A program made the translations under genes and the position numbers. From assembly GCA_025358085.1 (NCBI GenBank), contig JANYKT010000036.1:1-48507 (forward strand): DNA of 48,507 bases. Reading direction: 5' to 3'. Positions within the stretch are counted from its first letter, which is position 1. The number at the start of each line of letters is the position of its first letter. Under the pieces are notes generated by a model. That model saw only the letters and a program-made list of their open reading frames with translations. It had not been told where the DNA came from and did no database searches. Origin of the DNA: Deltaproteobacteria bacterium. GTDB lineage: Bacteria; Myxococcota; Myxococcia; Myxococcales; 40CM-4-68-19. Shown here one piece after another: positions 28,992 through 36,346 of the stretch.

Positions 28992-29915
28992 TCATTCGAT
29001 GGAATAGGACTTGCGGACGGTGTCGCCGCGCCGCTCGAGTTCGATCTCGATGCGAGTCGCGTCGCGCAGCTTCTGATAGATTTCCAGCGCCTTGTCGGGA
29101 CTGTTCATCTCATAGCCGTTGATCTTGCGGATGACGTCGCCATTCTGGACGCCAATCTTCGAATAGAGCGAGTCGGGCACAATGGAAAAGAGCTTGAATC
29201 CATTGGCCACGCCGTTCTTGAACGACGGCACGATGCGCGCCTTGGTGGCGAGGTCCGACAGGTTGGTGAGTGCGTTGTTGATTTCAGCCTTGGCAATGAC
29301 GTACTGGTTTTCGGAAAGCTGCTTGACGCCCTCTCCGCCACCCGGCGCCACCGGCCCTGGCATCGGGGTCATCCCCAGATTGGGCGCCGCCGCGGCATTG
29401 TTGTCGATGTATTCATTGCGTCCGTCGTTGTCGATGAGCACGCGCTCTTTCTCGACCAGATAGAGGCGCGCGCCCTGGTACCTGTCACCAATCGAATAGA
29501 CCTGCGTCTCATTCACGTCGGGATTGGTGATTTGGCATAAGGAATAACGCGCCGGGTCCGCCATGGCGGTTCCGACCAGCGTGCCATGCAGCGACGAGCG
29601 GACCGGTGTCGCGCTCCAGCTGGCCTTCTGCTCGGGAGCTGCAGGGCCCGACTCCTGGCCCGCCGCGACCGGCTTCGGCAGCGGGACATCCAAAAGCTTT
29701 GCGAGCCGGTCCTGGTCCAGGTCTACGTGTTGCGCGTTGACACCTGCTTGCGGTGCCGCCGCCCCCGCTTGCTGAACCAGCGCGGGTTTGGGCGAGATGG
29801 CCTGCGCTGCGAGCGTATTGACGATGCGCGCGGCGAGGAAAGCCGCGATGATCGCGGCGACGGCCATCACCGCCCACGAGTACCGCTGCAGCGCCTGCTC
29901 CATGGAGTCCGCCAT
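28992..29915 (-). CDS. gspC: Type II secretion protein GspC
   Basis: 307 residues from ATG 29915 (ATG 29903 is an alternative). One N-terminal membrane segment (about 15-40) is followed by a Pro/Ala linker. A homology region comes next (about 105-165, LHGTLVGTAMADPARYSL, then YSIGDRYQGARLYLVEKERV). A C-terminal PDZ domain occupies about 220-305 (SLYSKIGVQNGDVIRKINGYEM). GspC couples the inner-membrane platform to the secretin. As first gene of the operon it should sit next to the promoter, in the 140 bases before 30057, but I see no convincing box there. Confidence 0.93.
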   Translation of the reverse strand: MADSMEQALQRYSWAVMAVAAIIAAFLAARIVNTLAAQAISPKPALVQQAGAAAPQAGVNAQHVDLDQDRLAKLLDVPLPKPVAAGQESGPAAPEQKASWSATPVRSSLHGTLVGTAMADPARYSLCQITNPDVNETQVYSIGDRYQGARLYLVEKERVLIDNDGRNEYIDNNAAAAPNLGMTPMPGPVAPGGGEGVKQLSENQYVIAKAEINNALTNLSDLATKARIVPSFKNGVANGFKLFSIVPDSLYSKIGVQNGDVIRKINGYEMNSPDKALEIYQKLRDATRIEIELERRGDTVRKSYSIE

Positions 29916-30056
29916 GAGCAAGGCTCATGCCACGCGCGTGCACACCGTCAGCCGCCTCGCAGGGCGTCCGAGCAGAGGCAGGGCGACAACGTGACAGGCG
30001 CCCGCGCTGCTGGCGCTGACAAATTGTCCAAGCCCGCGAACCGGAAGGCCAGGCAA

Positions 30057-31454
30057 CTACTCCTTCTCGCGGTTCAGCTTTCGATAGATGGTGCGCACCG
30101 AAATCTTGAGCAGCTGCGCCGCGAGGTTCTTGTCCTCGTTGGCGTGCCGCAAAGTCTCGAGGATGACGCGCAGCTCGATTTCGTCGAGCGTGGTACCGAG
30201 CGGAACCGTGAGCGTGCGCCCTTCAATCAGTGCCTGCATGGCCTGCCCAGCGAGGCCGCCCGGCGCGCCCGCGCGCAGGTTCGGGCCGCCCGCGCGCACC
30301 TGCTCGGGCAGATCGGAGAGGTCGATCTCGGGATTCCTGGACAGCACCACCGCGCGCTCGATGGCGTTCTCCAACTCACGCACGTTGCCCGGCCACGTAT
30401 AGGCCGCGAGCGCCTGCTGCGCCGCGGCCGTCAAGCCGCGCATCGGCTTGCCGTTCTTGGCGGCGAATCGCGCGACGAAGTGGTCGGCCAGGAGCGGGAC
30501 ATCGCCTTCTCGATCGCGCAGCGGAGGTAAGACGACTTGAATGACATTGAGTCGATAAAAGAGATCTTCGCGAAACTTTCCCTCGCGGACGCGGGCGGTC
30601 AGGTCCTGATTCGTCGCGGCCACCACGCGGCAATCCACCTTGATGGCGCCGGTGCCCCCGAGCCTTTCAATCTCGCCCTCTTGCAGGACCCGCAGCAGCT
30701 TGACCTGCATGGGCAGCGTCAGCTCGCCCACTTCGTCGAGGAAGAGGGTGCCGCCATTGGCCCGCTCGAAGCGGCCCTCCTTGCGCTGGACCGCGCCGGT
30801 GAAGGCGCCGCGCTCATAGCCAAACAATTCGCTCTCGAGAATGGTCTCGGGAATGGCCGCGCAATTGATTGGAACGAAGGGCGCCTGCGCCCGGCCCGAG
30901 TGGTCGTGCACCGCGCGGGCAAAGAGTTCCTTGCCGGTGCCGCTCTCGCCCAAGAGCAAGACCGTCGCGCTCGAAGGTGCCGCCTGCGCGATGAGGTCCA
31001 GCGTGCTGCGCAGCGCCGGACTCTGACCCACGATGCTGGTCGTGCCTCCGGCGAGGCGCGCGCGCAATTGCCGGTTCTCCTGCACCAGGCGCCGCTTCTC
31101 GAGCGCCTGGGCAACGGACTTGAGCACGGCATGCCGCTTCAGCGGCTTGGTCAGGAAATCATAGGCGCCGTCCTTCATTGCCGATACCGCGGCCTCGACC
31201 GTGCCATAAGCGGTCATCAAGACAGTCTCGGCCTCCGGGGCGACCGCCTTCACGGCGCGAAGAAGCTCCTGCCCGCTCATACCCGGCATCATCAAATCGG
31301 TCAGCACCACGTCGACCGGCTCATCGCGCAAGAGCGTGAGTGCGGTCTCGCCTTTGGCCGCAAGCAACACGCGATATCCCTCGCGCGTGAAGACGCGTTC
31401 GAGCGAGTCGAGATTGGCTTGCTCGTCGTCGACGACCAGAAGGGTACCGGGCAT
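30057..31454 (-). CDS. NtrC-family sigma54-activating response regulator
   Basis: 465 residues. The receiver domain (1-120) has acidic pocket D9 D10, phospho-acceptor D53 in VLTDLMMPG and K105-region LTKPL. The AAA+ domain has GESGTGKE, the sigma54-contact loop GAFTGA, GGTLFLDEVGEL and the arginine-finger region. A Fis-type helix-turn-helix ends the protein (NLAAQLLKISVRTIYRKL). It should activate sigma54 promoters when phosphorylated. No histidine kinase is in the window, so it is an orphan here. It lies upstream of gspC on the same strand and divergent, by 67 bases, from the glycan module. ATG 31454 is the start because earlier in-frame codons add a non-family extension. Confidence 0.95.
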   Translation of the reverse strand: MPGTLLVVDDEQANLDSLERVFTREGYRVLLAAKGETALTLLRDEPVDVVLTDLMMPGMSGQELLRAVKAVAPEAETVLMTAYGTVEAAVSAMKDGAYDFLTKPLKRHAVLKSVAQALEKRRLVQENRQLRARLAGGTTSIVGQSPALRSTLDLIAQAAPSSATVLLLGESGTGKELFARAVHDHSGRAQAPFVPINCAAIPETILESELFGYERGAFTGAVQRKEGRFERANGGTLFLDEVGELTLPMQVKLLRVLQEGEIERLGGTGAIKVDCRVVAATNQDLTARVREGKFREDLFYRLNVIQVVLPPLRDREGDVPLLADHFVARFAAKNGKPMRGLTAAAQQALAAYTWPGNVRELENAIERAVVLSRNPEIDLSDLPEQVRAGGPNLRAGAPGGLAGQAMQALIEGRTLTVPLGTTLDEIELRVILETLRHANEDKNLAAQLLKISVRTIYRKLNREKE

Positions 31455-31521
31455 TGGAGGGCCGGGACTGTAAGCGGTTTTGGCTGGACAGCAAGCTCGC
31501 AGTGCGCGATTTCCCAAGGCT

Positions 31522-32580
31522 ATGTACGACGCCATCGTCGTGGGCGGCGGTTTCTTCGGCTGCAGCCTCGCGCTGATGCTGGCGCGGGGAGGCGCCCGGG
31601 TGCGGCTTCTCGAGCGCTCATCAGACCTGCTCACGCGCGCTTCGCTCAACAACCAGGCGCGAGTTCACCATGGATATCATTACCCGCGCAGCGTCCTGAC
31701 CGGCCTGCGGTCGCGGGTGAATTATCCGCGCTTCACCGAGGACTTTTCTGCGTGCATCGAAAGCGGCTTCCGTCATTACTATGCGGTAGCGGCGCGGCAA
31801 TCGCACGTGACGGCGCGGCAGTTCGAAACTTTCTGCCGGCGAATCGAGTCGCCGCTGCAGCGCGCGCCGGTGGCGGTGCGGCGCTGGTTCAATCCGGCCC
31901 TGGTTGAACAGGTGTATGAGGTCGAGGAGGTTGCCTTCGACGCTCTAAAGCTGCGCGCCGCGCTGCAATCAAGGCTCCAGACCGCGAAGGTCGAAGTGTC
32001 GCTGTCAGCCGAAGTCTCGCGCGTGGTGACGGCCGGCGTCGAACTCGCTACCGGGGAACTGCTGCTTGCGCCCCGGGTCTTCAATTGCACCTATTCCGGT
32101 TTGAATCAGCTGCTGTCGCGCTCGGGTGCAGAGCCCATTGCCCTGCGTCACGAGCTGGCCGAACTCTGCATCGTCGAAGTGCCGCCAGAACTAAAGTCTG
32201 CCGGCGTGACGGTGATGTGCGGGCCTTTCTTTTCGCTGATGCCGTTTCCGTCCTTGCAGGCACACAGCTTGAGTCACGTCCGGTATACCCCGCACTGCGC
32301 CTGGGAAGACTCTGCCGCAGCCACGGGCGTAGCGGCCGCACCGCGGCCCTCGCGATTCGAGCATATGAGGATGGACGCATTGAGATACCTCCCGGCTTTG
32401 GGCCAGCTTCGGCATCTGCAATCGATCTGGGAGACGAAGACCGTGCTGCCGTCGAGCGAGCAGAACGATTCGCGGCCCATCCTGTTCCGGCCCAGCGCGG
32501 TCTTGCCGGGCCTCGTCTCGGTGATGGGCGGCAAGCTGGACAATGTCTACGACCTGCCTGCCGAACTGGAGCGCTTGTGA
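31522..32580 (+). CDS. FAD-dependent oxidoreductase (DAO fold)
   Basis: 352 residues. The N-terminus MYDAIVVGGGFFGCSLALML is a Rossmann dinucleotide loop (VGGGFFGCSLA), followed by LLERSSDLLTRASLNNQARV and HHGYHYPRS, which resemble the DadA/DAO branch of flavoproteins. The remaining substrate-binding domain is not diagnostic. Related flavoproteins are found in surface-polysaccharide clusters, where they may oxidise a sugar or amine. No signal peptide, so cytoplasmic. Its stop overlaps the next start (GTGA), making it the first gene of a coupled operon. ATG 31522 was chosen because a TTG/ATG-containing extension upstream overlaps the divergent regulator's leader. Confidence 0.88.
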   Translation: MYDAIVVGGGFFGCSLALMLARGGARVRLLERSSDLLTRASLNNQARVHHGYHYPRSVLTGLRSRVNYPRFTEDFSACIESGFRHYYAVAARQSHVTARQFETFCRRIESPLQRAPVAVRRWFNPALVEQVYEVEEVAFDALKLRAALQSRLQTAKVEVSLSAEVSRVVTAGVELATGELLLAPRVFNCTYSGLNQLLSRSGAEPIALRHELAELCIVEVPPELKSAGVTVMCGPFFSLMPFPSLQAHSLSHVRYTPHCAWEDSAAATGVAAAPRPSRFEHMRMDALRYLPALGQLRHLQSIWETKTVLPSSEQNDSRPILFRPSAVLPGLVSVMGGKLDNVYDLPAELERL

Positions 32581-33554
32581 TCCTGTCCGCCCTCTTCGTT
32601 TCGGTGGTGTGCCGGCTGCGCGACCAGGCGGCGCTGGTCGAGCCGTTGATTGCCGAGCTGTCGAGTGTCCTCGGCGATCACTACGAGAACTATGAGATCG
32701 TACTGGTGGACGACGGGTCCGTGGACGGGACTGCTGCGAAGATCAAAGAGCTGCTGTCGCGCTTCGAATGCGTCCGCCTGTTGCGGCTCTCGCGGAAGTT
32801 TGGGGTGGACGTCGCGCTGACCGCAGGGCTGGAGAGCGCGATTGGCGACTATGTCGTCACCTTGACGCCCGGGATGGACCCGCCGGCACTGATTCCCGAG
32901 ATGATCGCGCTCGCGCAACGCGACAACGCGGCCGTCCATGGGCTGGCCGCCCGGCCCTCGCGGCCGCTCCTGCACCGCGTCGGTGCGCGCCTCTTTCATT
33001 GGGCCTGCGTGCGACTGCTCGATCTCCCGCTGCAACCCGGCGCCACCCACTTCCGCGTGCTCAGCCGGCAGGCGGTCAATGCCATCAGCGAGATCAAGGA
33101 CAACTATCGATACCTGCGCGCGTTGACGCCCTATATCGGCTACGCGACGCGGACGTTTCCTTATCAGCCCTTGCCTTCGACGCCGAAGCCCGAGAGCCTG
33201 CTGGAGGCGGTCGATACCGCCATCGCGCTGGTGGTGAGCAACTCCTCGCGGCCGCTGCGATTCGTCAGCTGGCTGGCGGTTTTGGCGAGCGCGCTGAATA
33301 TGGCCTATATCGGTTATGTGTTTCTGGTGAACGTCTTCAAGCACTCCGTCGCCGAAGGCTGGACCACGCTGTCGGTGCAGAACGCGGGAATGTTCTTCCT
33401 GCTCTTCCTCATCCTGGCGGTGGTGACCGAATACGTGGGCCGCATTTTGAACGAGACGCGCGAGCGGCCGCTCTATTACATCGCCGAGGAGGCGAACAGC
33501 TCAGTCCTGATCCCCGGGCGAGATCGCCGCAATGTGGTCACGGACTCGCAATGA
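32577..33554 (+). CDS. Membrane-associated family-2 glycosyltransferase (DPM/GtrB type) with an altered DXD motif
   Basis: 325 residues from GTG 32577, overlapping the previous stop by four bases. The N-terminal GT-A domain has the nucleotide-binding VDDGSVDGT. Two membrane segments (about 225-250 and 280-300) lie at the C-terminus, as in polyprenyl-phosphate glycosyltransferases that load a sugar onto a lipid carrier. Where the family normally has DADLQDPP, this protein has TLTPGMDPP, so the first acidic residues are lost; the second conserved acidic position is also changed (GATHFRVLS). Either a divergent subfamily with other metal ligands or reduced activity is possible. Confidence 0.88.
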   Translation: MILSALFVSVVCRLRDQAALVEPLIAELSSVLGDHYENYEIVLVDDGSVDGTAAKIKELLSRFECVRLLRLSRKFGVDVALTAGLESAIGDYVVTLTPGMDPPALIPEMIALAQRDNAAVHGLAARPSRPLLHRVGARLFHWACVRLLDLPLQPGATHFRVLSRQAVNAISEIKDNYRYLRALTPYIGYATRTFPYQPLPSTPKPESLLEAVDTAIALVVSNSSRPLRFVSWLAVLASALNMAYIGYVFLVNVFKHSVAEGWTTLSVQNAGMFFLLFLILAVVTEYVGRILNETRERPLYYIAEEANSSVLIPGRDRRNVVTDSQ

Positions 33555-34300
33555 TCCCTTCGTTCACCGTGCGGGAGTTCGCGCCCCGGCGGACGCGCTA
33601 TTGCATCATCATACCGGTGATCAACGAAGGCGAGCGCATCCGCCGCCAGCTCACGAGGATGACTTCAGGCCTCGCCGATCTCATCATATCCGACGGCGGC
33701 TCCACGGATGATTCACTCGATGATCTGCCCGCCCAGGTCCGCACCCTCCTGGTAAAGACCGGCCCGGGAAAGCTGGGCGCGCAGCTGCGGATGGGCTTCG
33801 CTTATGCGCTCGAGCAGGGATACGAAGGCCTGGTGCTGGTCGACGGCAACGACAAGGATGACGTCTCGGCCATCCCGCGCTTCATCGCGCTCCTGGAGCA
33901 GGGAATCGATTACGTGCAGGGCTCTCGCTATGCGCCGGGAGGGCAGGGCGTCAATACGCCGCTGCACCGCCACCTGGGCGTCAAGCTTCTGCATGCGCCG
34001 CTCATCTCCCTGGCGGCGCGGGTTCGATACACCGATACCACCAATGGCTTTCGCGCCTGCTCCGCGCGGCTGCTGAGCGACCCGCGCGTGGCGCCGTTGC
34101 GCGACGTCTTCATGGGATATGAGCTGCATTACTATCTGGCCATCCGCGCGGCGCGGCTGGGCTTCCGCGTAGCCGAGGTACCGGTGACCCGCAGCTACCC
34201 GGCTGCCGGTCCGGTGCCGTCCAAGCTCAGTCCAGTGCGCGGCAGCCTGACCGTCCTGCGCGCGCTGTTTGCCGCGGTCTCGGGGAGGCTGAATCCATGA
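33551..34300 (+). CDS. Soluble family-2 glycosyltransferase
   Basis: 249 residues. A GT-A fold with CIIIPVINEGERIRRQL, IISDGGSTDDS (nucleotide binding) and an intact acidic motif LVDGNDKDDVSAI, then VQGSRYAPGG and a C-terminal acceptor half with DTTNGFRACS. No membrane segment, unlike its upstream partner, so it is probably a cytoplasmic transferase acting on a lipid-linked or nucleotide-linked sugar. The ATG overlaps the previous stop by four bases (ATGA). Confidence 0.88.
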   Translation: MIPSFTVREFAPRRTRYCIIIPVINEGERIRRQLTRMTSGLADLIISDGGSTDDSLDDLPAQVRTLLVKTGPGKLGAQLRMGFAYALEQGYEGLVLVDGNDKDDVSAIPRFIALLEQGIDYVQGSRYAPGGQGVNTPLHRHLGVKLLHAPLISLAARVRYTDTTNGFRACSARLLSDPRVAPLRDVFMGYELHYYLAIRAARLGFRVAEVPVTRSYPAAGPVPSKLSPVRGSLTVLRALFAAVSGRLNP

Positions 34301-35028
34301 AGGCCCTGATCGGCAACACCGGCTTTGTCGGCGGCGCGCTGCTCAGGCAGACTGCTTTTGACGCGGTCTATGCCTCGCGCAATATCGACTCCATTCGCGG
34401 CCAGCACTTCGACCTCATCGTCTGTGCCGGCGTCTCCGCCGAGAAATGGAAAGCGAACCAGGATCCGGCCGCCGACCGACTGGCGCTGGAGCGGCTGATC
34501 GATCCGCTGCGCGAGGTGTCTTGCCAGCGCTTCGTGCTCGTCTCCACCATCGATGTCTACCAGCGGCCGCTGCTGGTGGACGAGTCTTCCCCAGCCGACG
34601 CGACGCACCCCTATGGCCGTCACCGGCGCCTGCTCGAAGAGTTCGTCCAAACGCGGTTTCCGCAAAGCTTCGTACTGCGGCTGCCGGGGTTGTTCGAGCA
34701 CGGGCTGAAGAAAAACGTCATCTTCGACCTGTTGCACGATCACCAGGTCGAGCGCATCCACCCTGACGGCGTCTATCAATACTATCCGCTTGCGTATCTC
34801 TGGACCGATATCCAGCGCTGGATACCGCTGCTGAACGTCGCCACCGAACCGATTGCGACGCGCGAGCTCTCGCTGCGCTGCTTTGGCCGCGAGCTGACGG
34901 AATATCCTGCGAGCCCGCCCGCGCGGTACGATGTCCGCACCCGGCACGCGCCTTCCGGATATCTCTACGACCGCACGACTGTCTTGCGCGAACTGCAGGA
35001 GTTTGTCGCGCGCGAGCGCGCGCTGTGA
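34297..35028 (+). CDS. NAD(P)-dependent sugar epimerase/dehydratase-like SDR
   Basis: 243 residues. The N-terminus MKALIGNTGFVGGALL is an extended-SDR nucleotide loop (GNTGFVGG), then FVLVSTIDVYQ with the catalytic Ser/Thr region. The usual YxxxK is YGRHR, so the lysine is replaced by arginine. It is shorter than typical extended SDRs (~310-340). Substrate unknown. The role is inferred from neighbours: forming or altering the sugar used by the adjacent transferases. ATG overlaps the previous stop by four bases. Confidence 0.82.
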   Translation: MKALIGNTGFVGGALLRQTAFDAVYASRNIDSIRGQHFDLIVCAGVSAEKWKANQDPAADRLALERLIDPLREVSCQRFVLVSTIDVYQRPLLVDESSPADATHPYGRHRRLLEEFVQTRFPQSFVLRLPGLFEHGLKKNVIFDLLHDHQVERIHPDGVYQYYPLAYLWTDIQRWIPLLNVATEPIATRELSLRCFGRELTEYPASPPARYDVRTRHAPSGYLYDRTTVLRELQEFVARERAL

Positions 35029-35066
35029 CCGGACCGGGAGCGCGTGTGAGCGGACCGGGAGCGCGT
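35025..35066 (+). repeat. 21-bp tandem duplication that copies a start codon
   Basis: Two 21-base units (35025-35045 and 35046-35066) are identical except one base (GTGACC versus GTGAGC). Each unit begins with GTGA, so both offer a GTG start. The protein begins M-TGPGAR-V-SGPGAR, a seven-residue repeat with the second Thr changed to Ser. Confidence 0.85.
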
Positions 35067-35879
35067 CCGGCGAAGCTGGCGGTCTCCAGCATTGCCTGGA
35101 ATCCCGCGGAAGAGGGCGCGGTCGCCGACCTGCTGGCCGCGCACGGCGTGCCTGGTGTCGAACTCGCCCCGACGAAGCTCTTTACCGGCAGCCCGCTCGA
35201 CGCGACCACCGCGCAGCTGGCCGCGGTGCGCGATTTCTGGCAATCGCGCGGCATCGAGATCGTGGCGCTGCAGGCGCTGCTGTACGGCCGCCCCGAGCTG
35301 CGCGTCTTCGACTCTTCGCGGCCGGATACGCTTGAATACCTGAAAGGCATCATCCGGCTGGGCGGCGCGCTGGGCGCGCGAGCGCTGGTGTTCGGTGCGC
35401 CGAGGAATCGCGCACGCGGGGCGCTGCCCGCCGCGGACGCCTGGTCGATCGCAATCGAGTTTTTCCACCGGCTCGGCGAAGAAGCGCGGAGCGCGGGGAC
35501 CTGTCTGTGTATCGAGCCCAATCCGATTCAATATGGCGCTGACTTCTGCACCGACTCTGTTCAGGCGCTGGCTCTGGTGCGCGCTGTCGCCTCGCCCGGC
35601 TTCGGGCTGCATCTGGACAGCGCCTGCGCGCTTCTCGCCGCGGAAGACTTTCCAGCGCGCATTGCCGCTTCGGCTCCCCTGCTGCGCCACCTGCACATCT
35701 CCGAGCCACAGCTTGCGCCGGTCGGACCGGGCGGCACCGCGGACCTGCACGCAATCGGTCTTGCCTTGCGGGGGATCGACTACCAGCACTCCGTCTCGAT
35801 TGAGATGGTGGCCGCGCCGGAGGGCGGGAATGTCGCGCGCGTCCAGACGGCGCTTTCCTACGTCCTTGAAAGGATTTGA
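35025..35879 (+). CDS. Sugar-phosphate isomerase/epimerase-like TIM-barrel protein
   Basis: 284 residues. A xylose-isomerase-like TIM barrel (AP endonuclease 2 family) with LAVSSIAWNP, VELAPTKLF, ALVFGAPRNR, CLCIEPNPIQYGADF, GLHLDSACALL and LRHLHISEPQL, where the acidic and histidine residues that should ligate metal are visible. It is likely to isomerise or epimerise a sugar or sugar phosphate. GTG 35025 overlaps the SDR stop (GTGA). A second GTG 21 bases later arises from a tandem duplication, so either could serve as start and the N-terminal GPGAR repeat may be cosmetic. Confidence 0.85.
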   Translation: MTGPGARVSGPGARPAKLAVSSIAWNPAEEGAVADLLAAHGVPGVELAPTKLFTGSPLDATTAQLAAVRDFWQSRGIEIVALQALLYGRPELRVFDSSRPDTLEYLKGIIRLGGALGARALVFGAPRNRARGALPAADAWSIAIEFFHRLGEEARSAGTCLCIEPNPIQYGADFCTDSVQALALVRAVASPGFGLHLDSACALLAAEDFPARIAASAPLLRHLHISEPQLAPVGPGGTADLHAIGLALRGIDYQHSVSIEMVAAPEGGNVARVQTALSYVLERI

Positions 35880-35883
35880 ATTG

Positions 35884-36343
35884 ATGAAACCAATCGAGGC
35901 AAAGAGCGCCCCGGCGCAAACCGGCAGCAACTATCCCGAACCGTTCCGCGCTTAGCGTCCAGGGCCGCGAGAGGCGCAGGCTTGGCGACCTTTTCGGTTT
36001 GCGCACCTTCGGAGTCAACCTCACGCGGCTCCCGCCGGGCGTGCAGTCGGCCCTCTTGCACAGCCACTCCGTGCAGGAAGAGTTCGTCTATATCCTCGAA
36101 GGCGAAGGCACCCTGATCACCGACGCAGGCGAGACGCCACTCTGCGCCGGGATGTGCATGGGCTTCTCTCCCGCGGGCGCCCCGCACCAGGTGGTTAACC
36201 GGTCTTCAGGGGACCTGGTCTTCCTTGAAGTCGGCACCCGCGAGACGGCGGACGAGGGGTCCTATCCCAACGACGACTTGAAGGTCGTGACGAACGCAGA
36301 GGGCAAGCGATTGAGCGCTCATAAGGATGGAACTCCGTATTGA
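35884..36343 (+). pseudogene. Cupin-domain gene broken by a one-base frameshift
   Basis: ATG 35884 follows a good ribosome site (AAAGGA) four bases after the TIM-barrel stop. It encodes MKPIEAKSAPAQTGSNYPEPFRA, read as MKPIEAKSAPAQTG then SNYPEPFRA, and stops at TAG 35953-35955. The rest of the cupin continues in the +1 frame from about 35954 to 36343: VQGRERRRLGDLFGLRTFGVNL, then HSHSVQEEFVYILEGEGTL and a second cupin motif. Removing one T at 35952-35953 (GCTTAGC to GCTAGC) restores a continuous 152-residue cupin of usual length with the family N-terminus YPEPFRA. A TTG at 35999 could start a truncated product. A genuine pseudogene, a sequencing error or recoding are all possible. Confidence 0.72.
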
Positions 36344-36346
36344 AAC

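Noticed and set aside
31455-31521. TGGC/GC pair resembling a sigma54 -24/-12 promoter upstream of the FAD oxidoreductase
   Set aside because: The GC falls one base too far from the GG, and the intervening bases do not fit the consensus.
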